DNA of 64,000 nucleotides. Source: Alphaproteobacteria bacterium (GTDB lineage: Bacteria; Pseudomonadota; Alphaproteobacteria; Micropepsales; Micropepsaceae). The notes beneath the pieces were generated by a model. The model was not told the DNA's origin. It ran no database searches and was given only the letters and a program-made list of their open reading frames with translations. The translations under genes were made by a program, and so were the position numbers. Each line of letters begins with the position of its first letter. Within the stretch, counting starts at the first letter, position 1. Location of the stretch: the NCBI GenBank assembly GCA_017307355.1, contig JAFKFG010000011.1, positions 62,001 to 126,000 on the forward strand, in the 5' to 3' direction. This document shows positions 34,371-43,417 of this stretch, piece by piece.

Positions 34371-35741
34371 ATGGCAGATTCGCTTCAACCCGCGCGCATT
34401 CTGGTGGCGGACGACAATGAAGATGTGTTGCGGGCCGCGCACCTTCTGTTGAAGCGGCATTTTTCTTCGGTGGAAACCGTCAGCGATCCCAGCCGGCTTC
34501 CCGAACTCGCGGAACGGTCGGCATTCGATATTCTTTTGCTGGACATGAATTTTGCGCCGGGCGCGGACGATGGCGCCGAAGGCTTGGACTGGCTTTCCAA
34601 AGTTCTGAAGGCCGATCCCCAAGCCACAATCATTCCCCTGACCGCGCATAGCGACCTGGATCTGGCGGTTGAAGCGATGAAGCGGGGCGCCGCGGATTTC
34701 ATCACCAAGCCCTGGGAGAATGAGCGGCTGCTGGCAACCTTGCGATCCGCCCTCAATCTTCGGCGCAGCCGCCAGGAAACCGCCGAACTGCGCCAGCTCA
34801 ATCGCGGTCTGATCGCGGCCACGCATGGCGGCCCGGAGATGATCGGTACATCGCCTGCCATGCTGAAGGTATTCAGCGCCATTGCCCGCGCCGCGCCGAC
34901 CGACGCCAATGTGCTGATCCTGGGCGAGAACGGCACCGGCAAGGAATTGGTGGCCCGGGAAATTCATCGGCGGTCGCGTCGCAGCGGCGAGGTCTTCATC
35001 AATGTCGATCTCGGCGCTCTGTCGTCGCAACTGTTCGAAAGCGAATTGTTCGGCCACCGGCGGGGGGCTTTCACCGATGCCAAGCAGAGCAGGGTAGGGT
35101 TCCTGCGCACCGCGACGCGCGGCACGCTATTCCTGGACGAAATCGGCAACGTGCCGTTGCACCAACAAAGCAAGCTGCTGACCGCTCTGGAGCGCCGCGA
35201 AGTCACGCCCGTGGGCTCGGATCGGGCCGAGCCTATCGATGTGCGGCTGATCTGCGCCACCAATCTGCCGCGCGAAAGGCTGACAGACGAGAATATATTC
35301 CGGCAGGATCTGCTTTATCGCATCAATACCGTCGAAATCGTCCTGCCGCCTTTGCGGGAGCGGCGCGAGGATATTCCACTTCTGCTGGAACATTATGCCC
35401 GCCTCTATGCGCAGAAATACAATATGCAGCCCCGGCGCTTCAGCAGCCCGTTGCTCGACCGTCTGAGGAATTACAGCTGGCCCGGCAATGTGCGCGCGTT
35501 GCGGCATGCGGTGGAACGCGCCATGATCCTGGGCGAAGGTCTGCTTCTGCACGAGGTGGATTTTCCCCTGGCGGACGATCGCATCGTTTCCCAGGTGTCC
35601 GGCAGTCGTCTGGATGCGGTGGAAAAAGCCGCGGTCGACCAGGCCTTGAAGCGCCACGACGGCAATGTGAGCCGGGCGGCGCGAGACCTGGGATTGACGC
35701 GCACATCCTTGTATCGGCGAATGGACAAATATGGGCTTTGA
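34371..35741 (+). CDS. NtrC family sigma-54 response regulator
   Basis: 456 residues in three domains. The receiver has acidic Asp14/Asp15, phosphoacceptor Asp58 and Lys113. The AAA+ domain has Walker A GENGTGKE (185-192), sigma-54 contact loop GAFTDA (232-237, a variant of GAFTGA) and Walker B LFLDE (253-257). The Fis-type C-terminal helix-turn-helix ends NVSRAARDLGLTRTSLYRR. It overlaps the kinase gene by 11 bases. It is the presumed activator of the divergent efflux operon. Confidence 0.9.
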   Translation: MADSLQPARILVADDNEDVLRAAHLLLKRHFSSVETVSDPSRLPELAERSAFDILLLDMNFAPGADDGAEGLDWLSKVLKADPQATIIPLTAHSDLDLAVEAMKRGAADFITKPWENERLLATLRSALNLRRSRQETAELRQLNRGLIAATHGGPEMIGTSPAMLKVFSAIARAAPTDANVLILGENGTGKELVAREIHRRSRRSGEVFINVDLGALSSQLFESELFGHRRGAFTDAKQSRVGFLRTATRGTLFLDEIGNVPLHQQSKLLTALERREVTPVGSDRAEPIDVRLICATNLPRERLTDENIFRQDLLYRINTVEIVLPPLRERREDIPLLLEHYARLYAQKYNMQPRRFSSPLLDRLRNYSWPGNVRALRHAVERAMILGEGLLLHEVDFPLADDRIVSQVSGSRLDAVEKAAVDQALKRHDGNVSRAARDLGLTRTSLYRRMDKYGL

Positions 35742-37080
35742 CCGCTTCCAGTTCGGCGTGGGTCTTCGGGTCGCATTTCTGCTGATCACGATTGTCGGCG
35801 TGGCCTGGATGCTGGCCCGCACCAGCTGGTATTTGAGCGCCACGCTGCTTTCGGCCTTGGCTTTGGGCCAGACATTGCTTCTGGTGCAATTCACCACCCG
35901 TTGGTCGCAGGAGGCGGCGCGCTTTCTGGAAGCGGTTTCTTTCGGGGACAATTCGGCGAATTTTTCGAGCCTCGCGCGGGACCGCAGCTTTGGCGATCTC
36001 GGCCATGCCATGAATCAGGTGATGGAGCGGCTGAGAACCAGCCGGGCCGAGCGCGAAGAGCAGGCGCAATATCTCCAGGCCCTGATCAATCACATTCCGG
36101 TGGCGCTGATCGCCATCGAAGACAATGTGTCGGTGCAGCTGATGAATTTCGCGGCCCGGCGATTGTTCGAAACGCCCTGCACGAAGTTCGAGGAATTTGC
36201 ACGCCATGGCCCGGAATTTGCGGCTGGGCTGGAGAATCTCGGCCCGGGCGAGGGAATCATCTTGCGCATGGAGCGCAGAAACGGCCCCTTGCAACTGAAA
36301 GCGGCGGCAACCGACCTGTTTCTCGGCGGCAGGCGGAGGCGCCTGATTTCGCTGCAGAATATCGAAAGCGAATTGACGGCGCATGAATTGGTCGCTTGGC
36401 AGACGGTGATCCGGGTCATGGCCCATGAAGTCATGAACTCCCTGGCACCGGTGACCTCCCTGGCGGGGACGGCGCATGAGCTTGTGAATGGCGTGTTCTT
36501 GCAGTTGCCGGACGGCGATCCCAACAAAGCCGTACTGGCCGACGCCGACGATGCCTTGGAAACGATGAAGCGCCGCAGCGAGGGGTTGCTGCATTTCGTC
36601 CAGAGCCACCGGCGCTTGACCAAGCGCATCGTCGCCAAGCGCGAAACCGTGCCGGTGCGGCGTCTTTTCGCGCGCCTGGAACGTCTTCTGGCCGGGGAAT
36701 TGGAGACGCGCGGGGTCCGGCTGACCACCTCCGTCAAACCGCAAGGTCTGGAGATTCAGGCTGATACCGAATTGCTCGATCAGGCCCTGATCAACCTTGT
36801 TCGCAACAGTATCGAAGCCCTGGGGGAAAAAAGCGGCGGCGCGATTTCATTGTCCGCCTATTCCGACAGCGAAGGGAAATCGGTTCTTGCCGTTGCCGAT
36901 AACGGCCCCGGCATTCCGCCCGATCAGCGCGAGAAAGTGTTCGTGCCGTTCTTCACCACCAAGCGGATGGGCAGCGGTGTCGGCCTGACTCTGGTGCGGC
37001 AGATCGCATCGGTGCATGGCGGACTGGTGGTGATTTCGGAAGCGGAGGGCGGAGGCACCGTGGTGAGTGTGAAGCTCTGA
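35731..37080 (+). CDS. Sensor histidine kinase (NtrY/NtrB-like)
   Basis: 449 residues. Two N-terminal membrane helices (about 10-28 and 34-52) leave only a very short periplasmic loop, so sensing is likely within the membrane or the cytoplasm. A PAS-like region (about 112-210) follows. The phospho-acceptor is His232 in VMAHEVMNSLAPV. The ATPase domain has NLVRNSIEAL (N box), DNGPGIPP (G1) and GSGVGLTLVRQI (G2). It is the cognate partner of the overlapping regulator. Probable inputs are membrane stress or a pump substrate. Confidence 0.88.
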   Translation: MGFDRFQFGVGLRVAFLLITIVGVAWMLARTSWYLSATLLSALALGQTLLLVQFTTRWSQEAARFLEAVSFGDNSANFSSLARDRSFGDLGHAMNQVMERLRTSRAEREEQAQYLQALINHIPVALIAIEDNVSVQLMNFAARRLFETPCTKFEEFARHGPEFAAGLENLGPGEGIILRMERRNGPLQLKAAATDLFLGGRRRRLISLQNIESELTAHELVAWQTVIRVMAHEVMNSLAPVTSLAGTAHELVNGVFLQLPDGDPNKAVLADADDALETMKRRSEGLLHFVQSHRRLTKRIVAKRETVPVRRLFARLERLLAGELETRGVRLTTSVKPQGLEIQADTELLDQALINLVRNSIEALGEKSGGAISLSAYSDSEGKSVLAVADNGPGIPPDQREKVFVPFFTTKRMGSGVGLTLVRQIASVHGGLVVISEAEGGGTVVSVKL

Positions 37081-37380
37081 TTCTGCGCCTGATTTCAGGA
37101 AAGCGCCCCGTCAGCCGAAACTGACGGGGCAACAATGGGGTCGGGCTGTAGGCTTTCGAAGGAGCCCGACGCGACCTCTTTATAAGGGGCGCGGCGAGGG
37201 CTGATCAAGCAACGGCCGGGACGTTGGGGGCATTTCTTTTAAGGGCCGGTGGCTATGACAAGAATGCATTGTACATTGGCGTGCGATTTACGGCATTACT
37301 GTTCGCCGTTGCTTCCCCAAGCGGCAGCTAATGCCTTTCACGACGATCCCGTCATCTGTTGATTCTGCCGAGAGGCCCGA
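37081..37380. other. Intergenic region with two hairpins
   Basis: About 300 bases without a convincing gene. It holds the perfect 10-base stem at 37105-37130 and a second 7-base stem at 37141-37169 (TCGGGCT...AGCCCGA). The rest up to the protease start shows no clear promoter. A small structured RNA is possible but not supported by more than the hairpins. Confidence 0.45.
37105..37130 (+). terminator. Hairpin downstream of the kinase gene
   Basis: GCCCCGTCAG, a CCGAAA loop and CTGACGGGGC form a perfect 10-base stem 24 bases after the kinase stop. No T-run follows. Confidence 0.6.
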
Positions 37381-38238
37381 ATGGAACTGTACCTCTCTTA
37401 TGCCGCGCGCGGTCGCACCGCATGGTGGCGATATCTACTGACACTTGCTGTTGGCTTGCTCATCGCGGTTGCGGCGCTGGCGCTTCTTGGCGTGGTTCTG
37501 GCGGTGCTCAACCTGTTGCCGCGCGATCTTGCACAGCAAATGCAGAATTCCGGCGATCCCAGGATATTCTTCACCGCGATCGCGCTTGTATTCGCAGCCC
37601 TGGGTGGGGGCCTCGCCGCGGCCGCGGCGCTGATCCAGCGTAAGCATCCCGGCGATATCATCGGCGCCTGGCGCTGGCGGCTGTTCCTGTTGGGCGTGCT
37701 GATATGGCTGGCGGTCCAGGTGGTGCTGGCGGGCATCGATTTCGCCATCGCGCCGTCCGGCTTTTCCTGGTCGGGAAGGATCGCGCCGGCCTTGGCTTTA
37801 TGGACGTTCGGCGCGATCCTGGTCCAAACCTTCACCGAAGAGTTCATATTTCGCGGCTTCATCACGCAAGGCATCGCGCTTGTTCTGCGCCGCCCCTTGC
37901 CGGCTGCCTGTATCAGCGGCCTGATATTCGGCGCCATGCATATTCCCAATGGCGGCCCGCAGGCGCTCAACGCGGTGTGGTTCGGCATCATCTGCGCCTT
38001 CATCGCCATCCGCATGGGTGGCATTGCCTTCACCAGCGGCATCCATCTCGCCAACAATTATTTTGGGGCGATGGGCGTGGTGTCGGGCGGCGACGTGTTC
38101 AAGGGAAGCCCTGGCCTTGTGATTCAAAACACGCCGCAGCTGCAATGGTGGGACCTGGCGATGGCGGTTCTCGCGCTGGCGATTCTTCCCTGGCTGCTGC
38201 GCGCGCTGCGGCTTTTGCCGGATGATGCAAGGGCTTAA
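37381..38238 (+). CDS. CPBP family intramembrane metalloprotease
   Basis: A 285-residue polytopic protein with about eight hydrophobic segments. The three CAAX-protease/bacteriocin-processing (CPBP, Abi) motifs are visible: EEFIFRG, FGAMH and HLANN. These supply the glutamates, histidines and asparagine of the intramembrane metal site. Substrates of bacterial members are mostly unknown; possibilities are peptide maturation or resistance. It stands alone, between the kinase and the Tad locus. Confidence 0.83.
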   Translation: MELYLSYAARGRTAWWRYLLTLAVGLLIAVAALALLGVVLAVLNLLPRDLAQQMQNSGDPRIFFTAIALVFAALGGGLAAAAALIQRKHPGDIIGAWRWRLFLLGVLIWLAVQVVLAGIDFAIAPSGFSWSGRIAPALALWTFGAILVQTFTEEFIFRGFITQGIALVLRRPLPAACISGLIFGAMHIPNGGPQALNAVWFGIICAFIAIRMGGIAFTSGIHLANNYFGAMGVVSGGDVFKGSPGLVIQNTPQLQWWDLAMAVLALAILPWLLRALRLLPDDARA

Positions 38239-38342
38239 GTGCATTAACCATGTTTGCAGCTAATTTCGCAGCACGAATTGTGAAACGCGCGCGGAAACAT
38301 TAACATTTTTGCATCGCGGCGTTTTTTCGAAGGGAGCGCCCC
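38239..38342. promoter_or_regulatory. Leader of the TadG-like operon with a TTAACCAT box
   Basis: TTAACCAT at 38244-38251 matches the CtrA half-site word used in alphaproteobacteria. A further TTAA lies at 38300-38303. The nearest upstream TTAA is five bases away instead of the canonical seven. Confidence 0.4.
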
Positions 38343-39707
38343 ATGCCGATCCGTTTCAAAGTCCGCCGCATGTTCGCGCAGAACATGCGCCGTTTCCTGC
38401 GCAGCCGTCGCGGCAACATCGCCGCGTTGACGGCGTTGCTGATTATTCCGCTCGCGGCCCTGATGGGAATGGCCACCGAAGGCGGCAGCTGGTTCCTGAT
38501 CCAGCGCGCGGCGCAGAATGCGGCGGATTCGGCGGCGATCGCTGCCGCGACGAATGGCGGAAATGGCGGAACAGACTTCGTGACCGAAGCGAAGATGGTG
38601 ACATCGAAATATGGGTTCTCCGATGGCGGCGATACCACCATAACAGTCCCCAATCCCGTCACGACTTATTCATCGGTGTCGTCATGCGCCTCGTCCCCAT
38701 GCTATCGCGTGACCGTTTCGCACAATGTGCCGCTCCATCTGCTTCAGGTTGTGGGTTACAGCGGTAACGCGACCGTCAATGGCGGTGCGGCCCAATCCGT
38801 CACCGCCACGGCGTTGGCGACGACTAAAGTTATCAATGCGCCCTTCTGCCTGACGGCGATCGGAGGGGCGATCGACCCCAGCGGCTCCCCGAAAGCGAAT
38901 CTCGACTGCAACATTCAGGCAACCGGTGGCACAAGCTGCAACCCGACCCACAAGCTGACGAGCGGATATTCGGATAGCCTACCCAATCAGAGCAATACTT
39001 GCGGTGCTCATCAGCGTCAGGTGGACAAAGTCTCCACGCCCTATGACGGTCTCAAGAATTACATCCCTTCGCATAGTTGTTCCTCCGGCAACTCCTGGGT
39101 GCCAACCAAAAAGAAGGATCCGGCGCTGCGCAGCGATAACAGATGGACCACCAACTCGCTTCCCACTGGCCCGATATGTGGCGATTATCAACTGCAAAAC
39201 GACATCACGATATCCGGCGGCGGAGTTCTCGTGATCGCGAATGGCAGCCTCGATCTCAATGGTCACACCCTCACCGGTGATGGACTGACCATCATTCTCA
39301 CCGGAACGAGTGCCGCCGGCCACGCCCAGGTCATCGAGGGCAGTGGGATTTTGGATATTTCGTCGCCCCAATCGGGCACTTGGTCCGGCATGGCGATCTA
39401 TCAGGAGAATGATACTGCTATACCGATGCAGCCCCTCAAATATTCGGGCAATACGCCGGTCATGAAAATTTCCGGGATCGTCTATTGGCCCAGGACGAAT
39501 TTCGAAGTGGATGGCGCTGTTCCGGACGGTGATTCCTACATCAAGCAGTCCAGCGACGGTTATTCCTGTTTGACGTTGGTGGTCAACAGCATGGTCATCA
39601 AAGGAACCGGCAATCTGTTCTACGAGAATCCCCAGTCCGAATGCGCCCGGCAGGGCGTCACGTCGCCGACCAATGCGGCTTATGTAATTGGGCAGTTGGT
39701 ATATTGA
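38343..39707 (+). CDS. TadG-like pilus-associated protein
   Basis: 454 residues. The N-terminal basic stretch and hydrophobic segment RRGNIAALTALLIIPLAALMGMATEGG (visible as GNIAALTALL and the early Glu) match the TadE/TadG-like Flp pilus module that anchors these proteins in the inner membrane. The long periplasmic remainder has many cysteines and Gly/Ser/Thr-rich repeats and no clear von Willebrand MIDAS motif. Its stop overlaps the next TadE-like start. Likely a minor pilus or assembly component. Confidence 0.75.
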   Translation: MPIRFKVRRMFAQNMRRFLRSRRGNIAALTALLIIPLAALMGMATEGGSWFLIQRAAQNAADSAAIAAATNGGNGGTDFVTEAKMVTSKYGFSDGGDTTITVPNPVTTYSSVSSCASSPCYRVTVSHNVPLHLLQVVGYSGNATVNGGAAQSVTATALATTKVINAPFCLTAIGGAIDPSGSPKANLDCNIQATGGTSCNPTHKLTSGYSDSLPNQSNTCGAHQRQVDKVSTPYDGLKNYIPSHSCSSGNSWVPTKKKDPALRSDNRWTTNSLPTGPICGDYQLQNDITISGGGVLVIANGSLDLNGHTLTGDGLTIILTGTSAAGHAQVIEGSGILDISSPQSGTWSGMAIYQENDTAIPMQPLKYSGNTPVMKISGIVYWPRTNFEVDGAVPDGDSYIKQSSDGYSCLTLVVNSMVIKGTGNLFYENPQSECARQGVTSPTNAAYVIGQLVY

Positions 39708-40237
39708 TGAAGACCAAGCCATATCATTGTTTGCGTAACGTCGGCCGCACTTACCGGCAGGGCCAATGTGGCGCGGCGGCGGCTGAGTTTGCGCTGGTGC
39801 TGTCGCTCCTTGCCATCCCGATTCTGAATGTCGTCGATGTCGGCATCTATGTGTATGGCAGGATGGAACTCGATAATTCCGCGCAAGCGGCAGTCCAGAG
39901 GGCGTGGTCGCTCTGTGCCGTCACGGGCAAAGTGCCGGCCATCGGTAATTGTACGGGGGTATCGGGCGCCATGGCTGCTGCGGCACAGAACACGCCGTTG
40001 GGAACGTCCGTCACGATAACATCGACTTCCGAGCAATATTGCTGCCCAGGCGTCACACTTTCCTGCCAAGGACCTGTCGGTACCACCACGCCTACCAATT
40101 GCACCTCCGGCGCGGCTCCAGGCGATTATATTTTTGCCACCGCGTCGTATAGTTACACTCCCCTCTTTGCTGGTGTGTCCGTGGCAAGCCTGTTGACCAC
40201 GCCAATCGTACGCACAGCGTCGATGCGATTGAGTTGA
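39707..40237 (+). CDS. TadE-like pseudopilin
   Basis: 176 residues. A short basic leader precedes GAAAAEFALVLSLLAIPILNVVDVG, a pilin-type segment with Glu five residues into the hydrophobic stretch (AAAEFALV). The remainder is small, Cys-containing and Gly/Ser/Thr-rich. TadE proteins are pseudopilins cleaved by the Tad prepilin peptidase and needed for Flp assembly. ATG 39707 overlaps the preceding stop, so it is co-translated. Confidence 0.8.
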   Translation: MKTKPYHCLRNVGRTYRQGQCGAAAAEFALVLSLLAIPILNVVDVGIYVYGRMELDNSAQAAVQRAWSLCAVTGKVPAIGNCTGVSGAMAAAAQNTPLGTSVTITSTSEQYCCPGVTLSCQGPVGTTTPTNCTSGAAPGDYIFATASYSYTPLFAGVSVASLLTTPIVRTASMRLS

Positions 40238-40239
40238 CC

Positions 40240-40635
40240 ATGCGTGCTATTTCTCACTTTCTCCGAAACGAGAAGGGATCCGGCGCCGCCGAGTTCGCGC
40301 TCGTGGCGATTCCTTTCATTGCGCTTGTGCTGGGCATTATGGGGCTTTCCACGCTTCTCTATGCCAATCAGACTTTGCAATTCGCGACGGAAAGGGCTGC
40401 GCGCTACTATTCTGTTCAAACGGCGAATGCTGCCAATACAAGCAGTACGCTGCCTACGGCGAGCGACATCCAGACATATGCGCAAAACGCTTATTCTGGG
40501 CCCAATATTTCCCCCATCTTCTCTGCATCTCCTGCGGCGTGCGGTTACCAAGTCACGGGCAGTGCAAATTTTCCGCTCAATACCGGCATCTATAATACGT
40601 CAGTAGCGCTAACCTCCTCTGCCTGCTTCCCCTGA
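40240..40635 (+). CDS. TadE-like pseudopilin, second copy
   Basis: 131 residues. The EKGSGAAEFALVAIPFIALVLGI segment has the same pilin-like Glu position as its neighbour (AAEFALVAIP), and the mature part is short with a C-terminal cysteine pair. It starts three bases after the previous stop. Probably a second minor pseudopilin of the Flp system. Confidence 0.78.
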   Translation: MRAISHFLRNEKGSGAAEFALVAIPFIALVLGIMGLSTLLYANQTLQFATERAARYYSVQTANAANTSSTLPTASDIQTYAQNAYSGPNISPIFSASPAACGYQVTGSANFPLNTGIYNTSVALTSSACFP

Positions 40636-40647
40636 GCCGATGGTGAA

Positions 40648-40665
40648 ACGCCGTTAACAAGGCGT
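40648..40665 (+). terminator. Weak hairpin after the TadE-like genes
   Basis: ACGCC and GGCGT flank GTTAACAA, a short 5-base stem. It may mark the end of the pseudopilin operon; the ABC gene starts 27 bases later. Confidence 0.3.
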
Positions 40666-40691
40666 AAACCCGGCCCTGTTTTAATGCGGGT

Positions 40692-41642
40692 ATGCCGTCT
40701 GCTCCCGCCGATCTGCTCAAGATCACCGGTCTTGCCAAACGCTTTCGCGGTGGCGGAGGCGTCAGCGATGTTTTCTTTTCCGTTCCGGCTGGTGCGGTCA
40801 CCGGCTTCATCGGCGTCAATGGCGCGGGCAAAAGTACGACGTTGCGTTGCGCTCTGGGCTTGCTCAAACCCGATGCGGGTCAAGTTTCCCTGTTCGGCGC
40901 GCCGTTCGATTTGACGGCTCGCCGCCGTGTGGGCTTCCTGCCGGAAGAGCGCGGGCTTTTTGCGCATGAACGGGCACGCGATGCGATCGGCTTTCACGGT
41001 CGCCTCAAGGGAATGACGCGGAAGGAAGCCTTGGCGTCCGCTGACCGGTTGCTGGAACGCGTGGGGCTTGGTGCGCGCAAGAATGATCGCATCGCCTCGC
41101 TGTCCAAAGGCAATGCGCAGCGCGTGCAGGTGCTGGCGGCGATGGTGCATGATCCCGAATTGCTGCTGCTGGACGAGCCTTTATCCGGCCTCGATCCGAT
41201 TGCACAATCCGAATTGCTCTCGCTGCTGGCCGCGTTTCGGGCACGGGGCGGTGGAATTCTGTTTTCCACTCACTCCTTGGCGGCGGCCGAATCCATCTGC
41301 GACCGGGTGGTGATGTTGTCGGCTGGACGTACGATCTTCGAGGGCGGCGTACCCGACGCCTCGGCCTTAGCGCCGCATGGCGCCATTGTGGTGACGGCCG
41401 ATGCCGAAGGGCTTGGCACCGCCGCGGCCATGCTGGGCGGCCACATCGTGCCCGTGGCGGGTGCGATGGGCGAGGTGGCGCGCTGGCGTGTGGTATTGCC
41501 CCGTCACATCACCCACCCCGTCCTGATCCGTGCTCTGTCCGAACGCCGCGTTCCCATTTTTGCATTCGAGCCCATCAAGCCAGGCCTGGAGGGAGCTTTC
41601 TGGCACCTGGCGCAGAGTCTGCCCGAAAGTCGCGCCGCATGA
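40692..41642 (+). CDS. ABC-2 type transporter ATP-binding protein (NatA-like)
   Basis: 316 residues. Walker A is GVNGAGKST, the signature is LSKGNAQRVQVLAA, Walker B is LLLLDEPLSGLDP, and the switch histidine is in FSTHSL. The signature LSKGN instead of LSGGQ is common in NatA-type exporters. A C-terminal extension follows. It overlaps the next gene by four bases and pairs with the permease one gene further on. Possible cargo is sodium, a lipid or an antibiotic; not readable. Confidence 0.86.
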   Translation: MPSAPADLLKITGLAKRFRGGGGVSDVFFSVPAGAVTGFIGVNGAGKSTTLRCALGLLKPDAGQVSLFGAPFDLTARRRVGFLPEERGLFAHERARDAIGFHGRLKGMTRKEALASADRLLERVGLGARKNDRIASLSKGNAQRVQVLAAMVHDPELLLLDEPLSGLDPIAQSELLSLLAAFRARGGGILFSTHSLAAAESICDRVVMLSAGRTIFEGGVPDASALAPHGAIVVTADAEGLGTAAAMLGGHIVPVAGAMGEVARWRVVLPRHITHPVLIRALSERRVPIFAFEPIKPGLEGAFWHLAQSLPESRAA

Positions 41643-42271
41643 CGAATGTAATGGACCCGAAGGTCGAGCGCCGCCTGCAACGCGTGATTGACATCGCCGA
41701 GCGGCTGTTTCTGGTTATTCTGTTCGTGACTTTCGTGGCGCGGTTGTCCCACACGATTCTTCTACGGCCCTACAATATCCTTGCCATCATTTCAGAAGGC
41801 ATGGGTGTCTATTTCATCATGATGCGACGCAGCGCTTCCGCAGTGACGTTGCGCCCGCTGGATTGGTTCATGGCCTTGATGGGTACGACGTTGCCCATGT
41901 TCGCTCGGGCCGGCGGGGAACCTCTGATGCCAACCGCAATCGGCACCACGATCATGTTCGCTGGCTTGATGCTTACGATATGGGCGAAGGCGAGTTTGCG
42001 ACAGAGTTTTGGGATAGCGGCGGCGAACCGGGGACCCGTCAGCGAAGGGCCGTATCGTGGCATCCGCCATCCCATGTATGCCGGCTATATCTTGGTTTAT
42101 GTGGGTTTTTCCTTGAATAACCCTCTTCTTTGGAACGCGGCCATCTATGGGGCGGGCATCGCATTTCAAATTGCTCGGATCATGGCGGAAGAACGGATCC
42201 TGACCCAGGATCCGAAATATGCCGATTATCGGACACATGTCCGGCACCGTCTTGTGCCTGGGGTGTTTTGA
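41639..42271 (+). CDS. Isoprenylcysteine carboxyl methyltransferase family membrane protein
   Basis: 210 residues with about five membrane segments. The C-terminal block GPVSEGPYRGIRHPMYAGYIL, then the later EERILTQDPKYADYRTHVRHRLVPG, matches the ICMT/PEMT fold that binds S-adenosylmethionine. Bacterial members methylate lipids or small molecules, or have unknown roles. The gene lies between the ATPase and permease of one ABC system, overlapping the ATPase stop, which suggests it modifies the exported substrate. Confidence 0.8.
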   Translation: MTNVMDPKVERRLQRVIDIAERLFLVILFVTFVARLSHTILLRPYNILAIISEGMGVYFIMMRRSASAVTLRPLDWFMALMGTTLPMFARAGGEPLMPTAIGTTIMFAGLMLTIWAKASLRQSFGIAAANRGPVSEGPYRGIRHPMYAGYILVYVGFSLNNPLLWNAAIYGAGIAFQIARIMAEERILTQDPKYADYRTHVRHRLVPGVF

Positions 42272-42292
42272 GATGCCGATTGGGAGGCGCAT

Positions 42293-43417
42293 TTGACCTC
42301 GCCGACTTGGTTGATCGCGGAGCGCGAATTCCGCACCTATGTCGCCACTTTGAGTTTCTGGGTGGCGCTCGCTCTGGGGCCGCCGGCTGCTGGTGCGGGA
42401 TTGATGCTGGCGCAAAATGTCCAGCATCCGGCCGAGCCATCAAGTATCCAGGTCGTGAGCCAAAACGCAGATTTGGCCCGCGACGGGAAAATTGCGCTGC
42501 GGGAAGCGGCCATGCTGGAAGGACGTCATCTCGTATTCGGCGGCTCTGGCCCAAGCCTGACGGTGCGTGCTGTCTCGCCTCAGTTGGTCGAGCTTGCTTT
42601 CGCGCAGAATTTCCCGCTTTCCGATTCCGGTCGGGCGTTGGTGGCTCGCACGCTGGAACGGGATTACGCGCGCCGAACCTCTGGCGCGGCACCTCTGACG
42701 GTCCATCAAAAAGCGTCACCTGCATCCCATCGGCCCGATGCGGCCGCGGTTGCGCGGTTCCTGTCAATGTTGATCCTGTGGCTGACCCTCACGGGATCGC
42801 TGGGCATGTTGTTGCAGACCGTGGTGCGGGAAAGAGCGACGCGTGCCCTGGAGAGCCTACTTGCGGCCGCCGCTCCCTGGCAGATCATGGCCGGAAAGCT
42901 GCTCGGCGTCGGTGGAGTCTCGCTGTTGATACTCGCGTCATGGCTGGGATCTTCGGCGGCGTTGTCCTTGGCTGTGCCTGAGGGCGGACTTGCGCCTGCC
43001 ATCATTGCAGAGCTTGGCCGGCCCGAATTGCTGCTCCGTGCCGCTGTCATTTATTGCTTGGCATATGCCTTTTACGGATCGATCACGGTGGCGCTGGGCG
43101 CGATGGCGCGGGACAGTGCCTCCGCCCAGAACCTTGCCCGACCGATGTTCGCCTCGCTGGTGATTGTCTTCTTCGTCGCGCTGTCAACGGCCATGGGCGG
43201 AATCCCCCCAGCATTTTCGGGGCTGCTCTATGTGCCTGTGTTTACGCCGTTCTTGCTATTGCTCCATCCGGTCGGTGCGGTTTCGTGGGCAGTGGAATTG
43301 AGCATTCTTATTCTGATGGCCGCAGTTTCGTTTCCGATCGCGTGGTTCGCCGTCAGCCGCTTCGAACTGCAGGAGAATAGTCCGTTGCTTTTCCGCTCGA
43401 AAGTGCCCCAGGGTTAG
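42293..43417 (+). CDS. ABC-2 type transporter permease (NatB-like)
   Basis: 374 residues. An N-terminal helix, a periplasmic loop of about 110 residues, then five to six helices, including VRERATRALESLLAAAAPWQIMAGKLLG, the cytosolic coupling region (visible as ERATRALESLL). TTG 42293 is the start, behind GGGAGGCG. It pairs with the ATPase two genes upstream. Its stop overlaps that of the converging PAP2 gene by three bases. Confidence 0.82.
   Translation: MTSPTWLIAEREFRTYVATLSFWVALALGPPAAGAGLMLAQNVQHPAEPSSIQVVSQNADLARDGKIALREAAMLEGRHLVFGGSGPSLTVRAVSPQLVELAFAQNFPLSDSGRALVARTLERDYARRTSGAAPLTVHQKASPASHRPDAAAVARFLSMLILWLTLTGSLGMLLQTVVRERATRALESLLAAAAPWQIMAGKLLGVGGVSLLILASWLGSSAALSLAVPEGGLAPAIIAELGRPELLLRAAVIYCLAYAFYGSITVALGAMARDSASAQNLARPMFASLVIVFFVALSTAMGGIPPAFSGLLYVPVFTPFLLLLHPVGAVSWAVELSILILMAAVSFPIAWFAVSRFELQENSPLLFRSKVPQG

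Noticed and set aside
38235-38249. TTAA-N5-TTAA as a full CtrA site
   Set aside because: The spacing is five rather than the canonical seven, so only the TTAACCAT half-site is reported.
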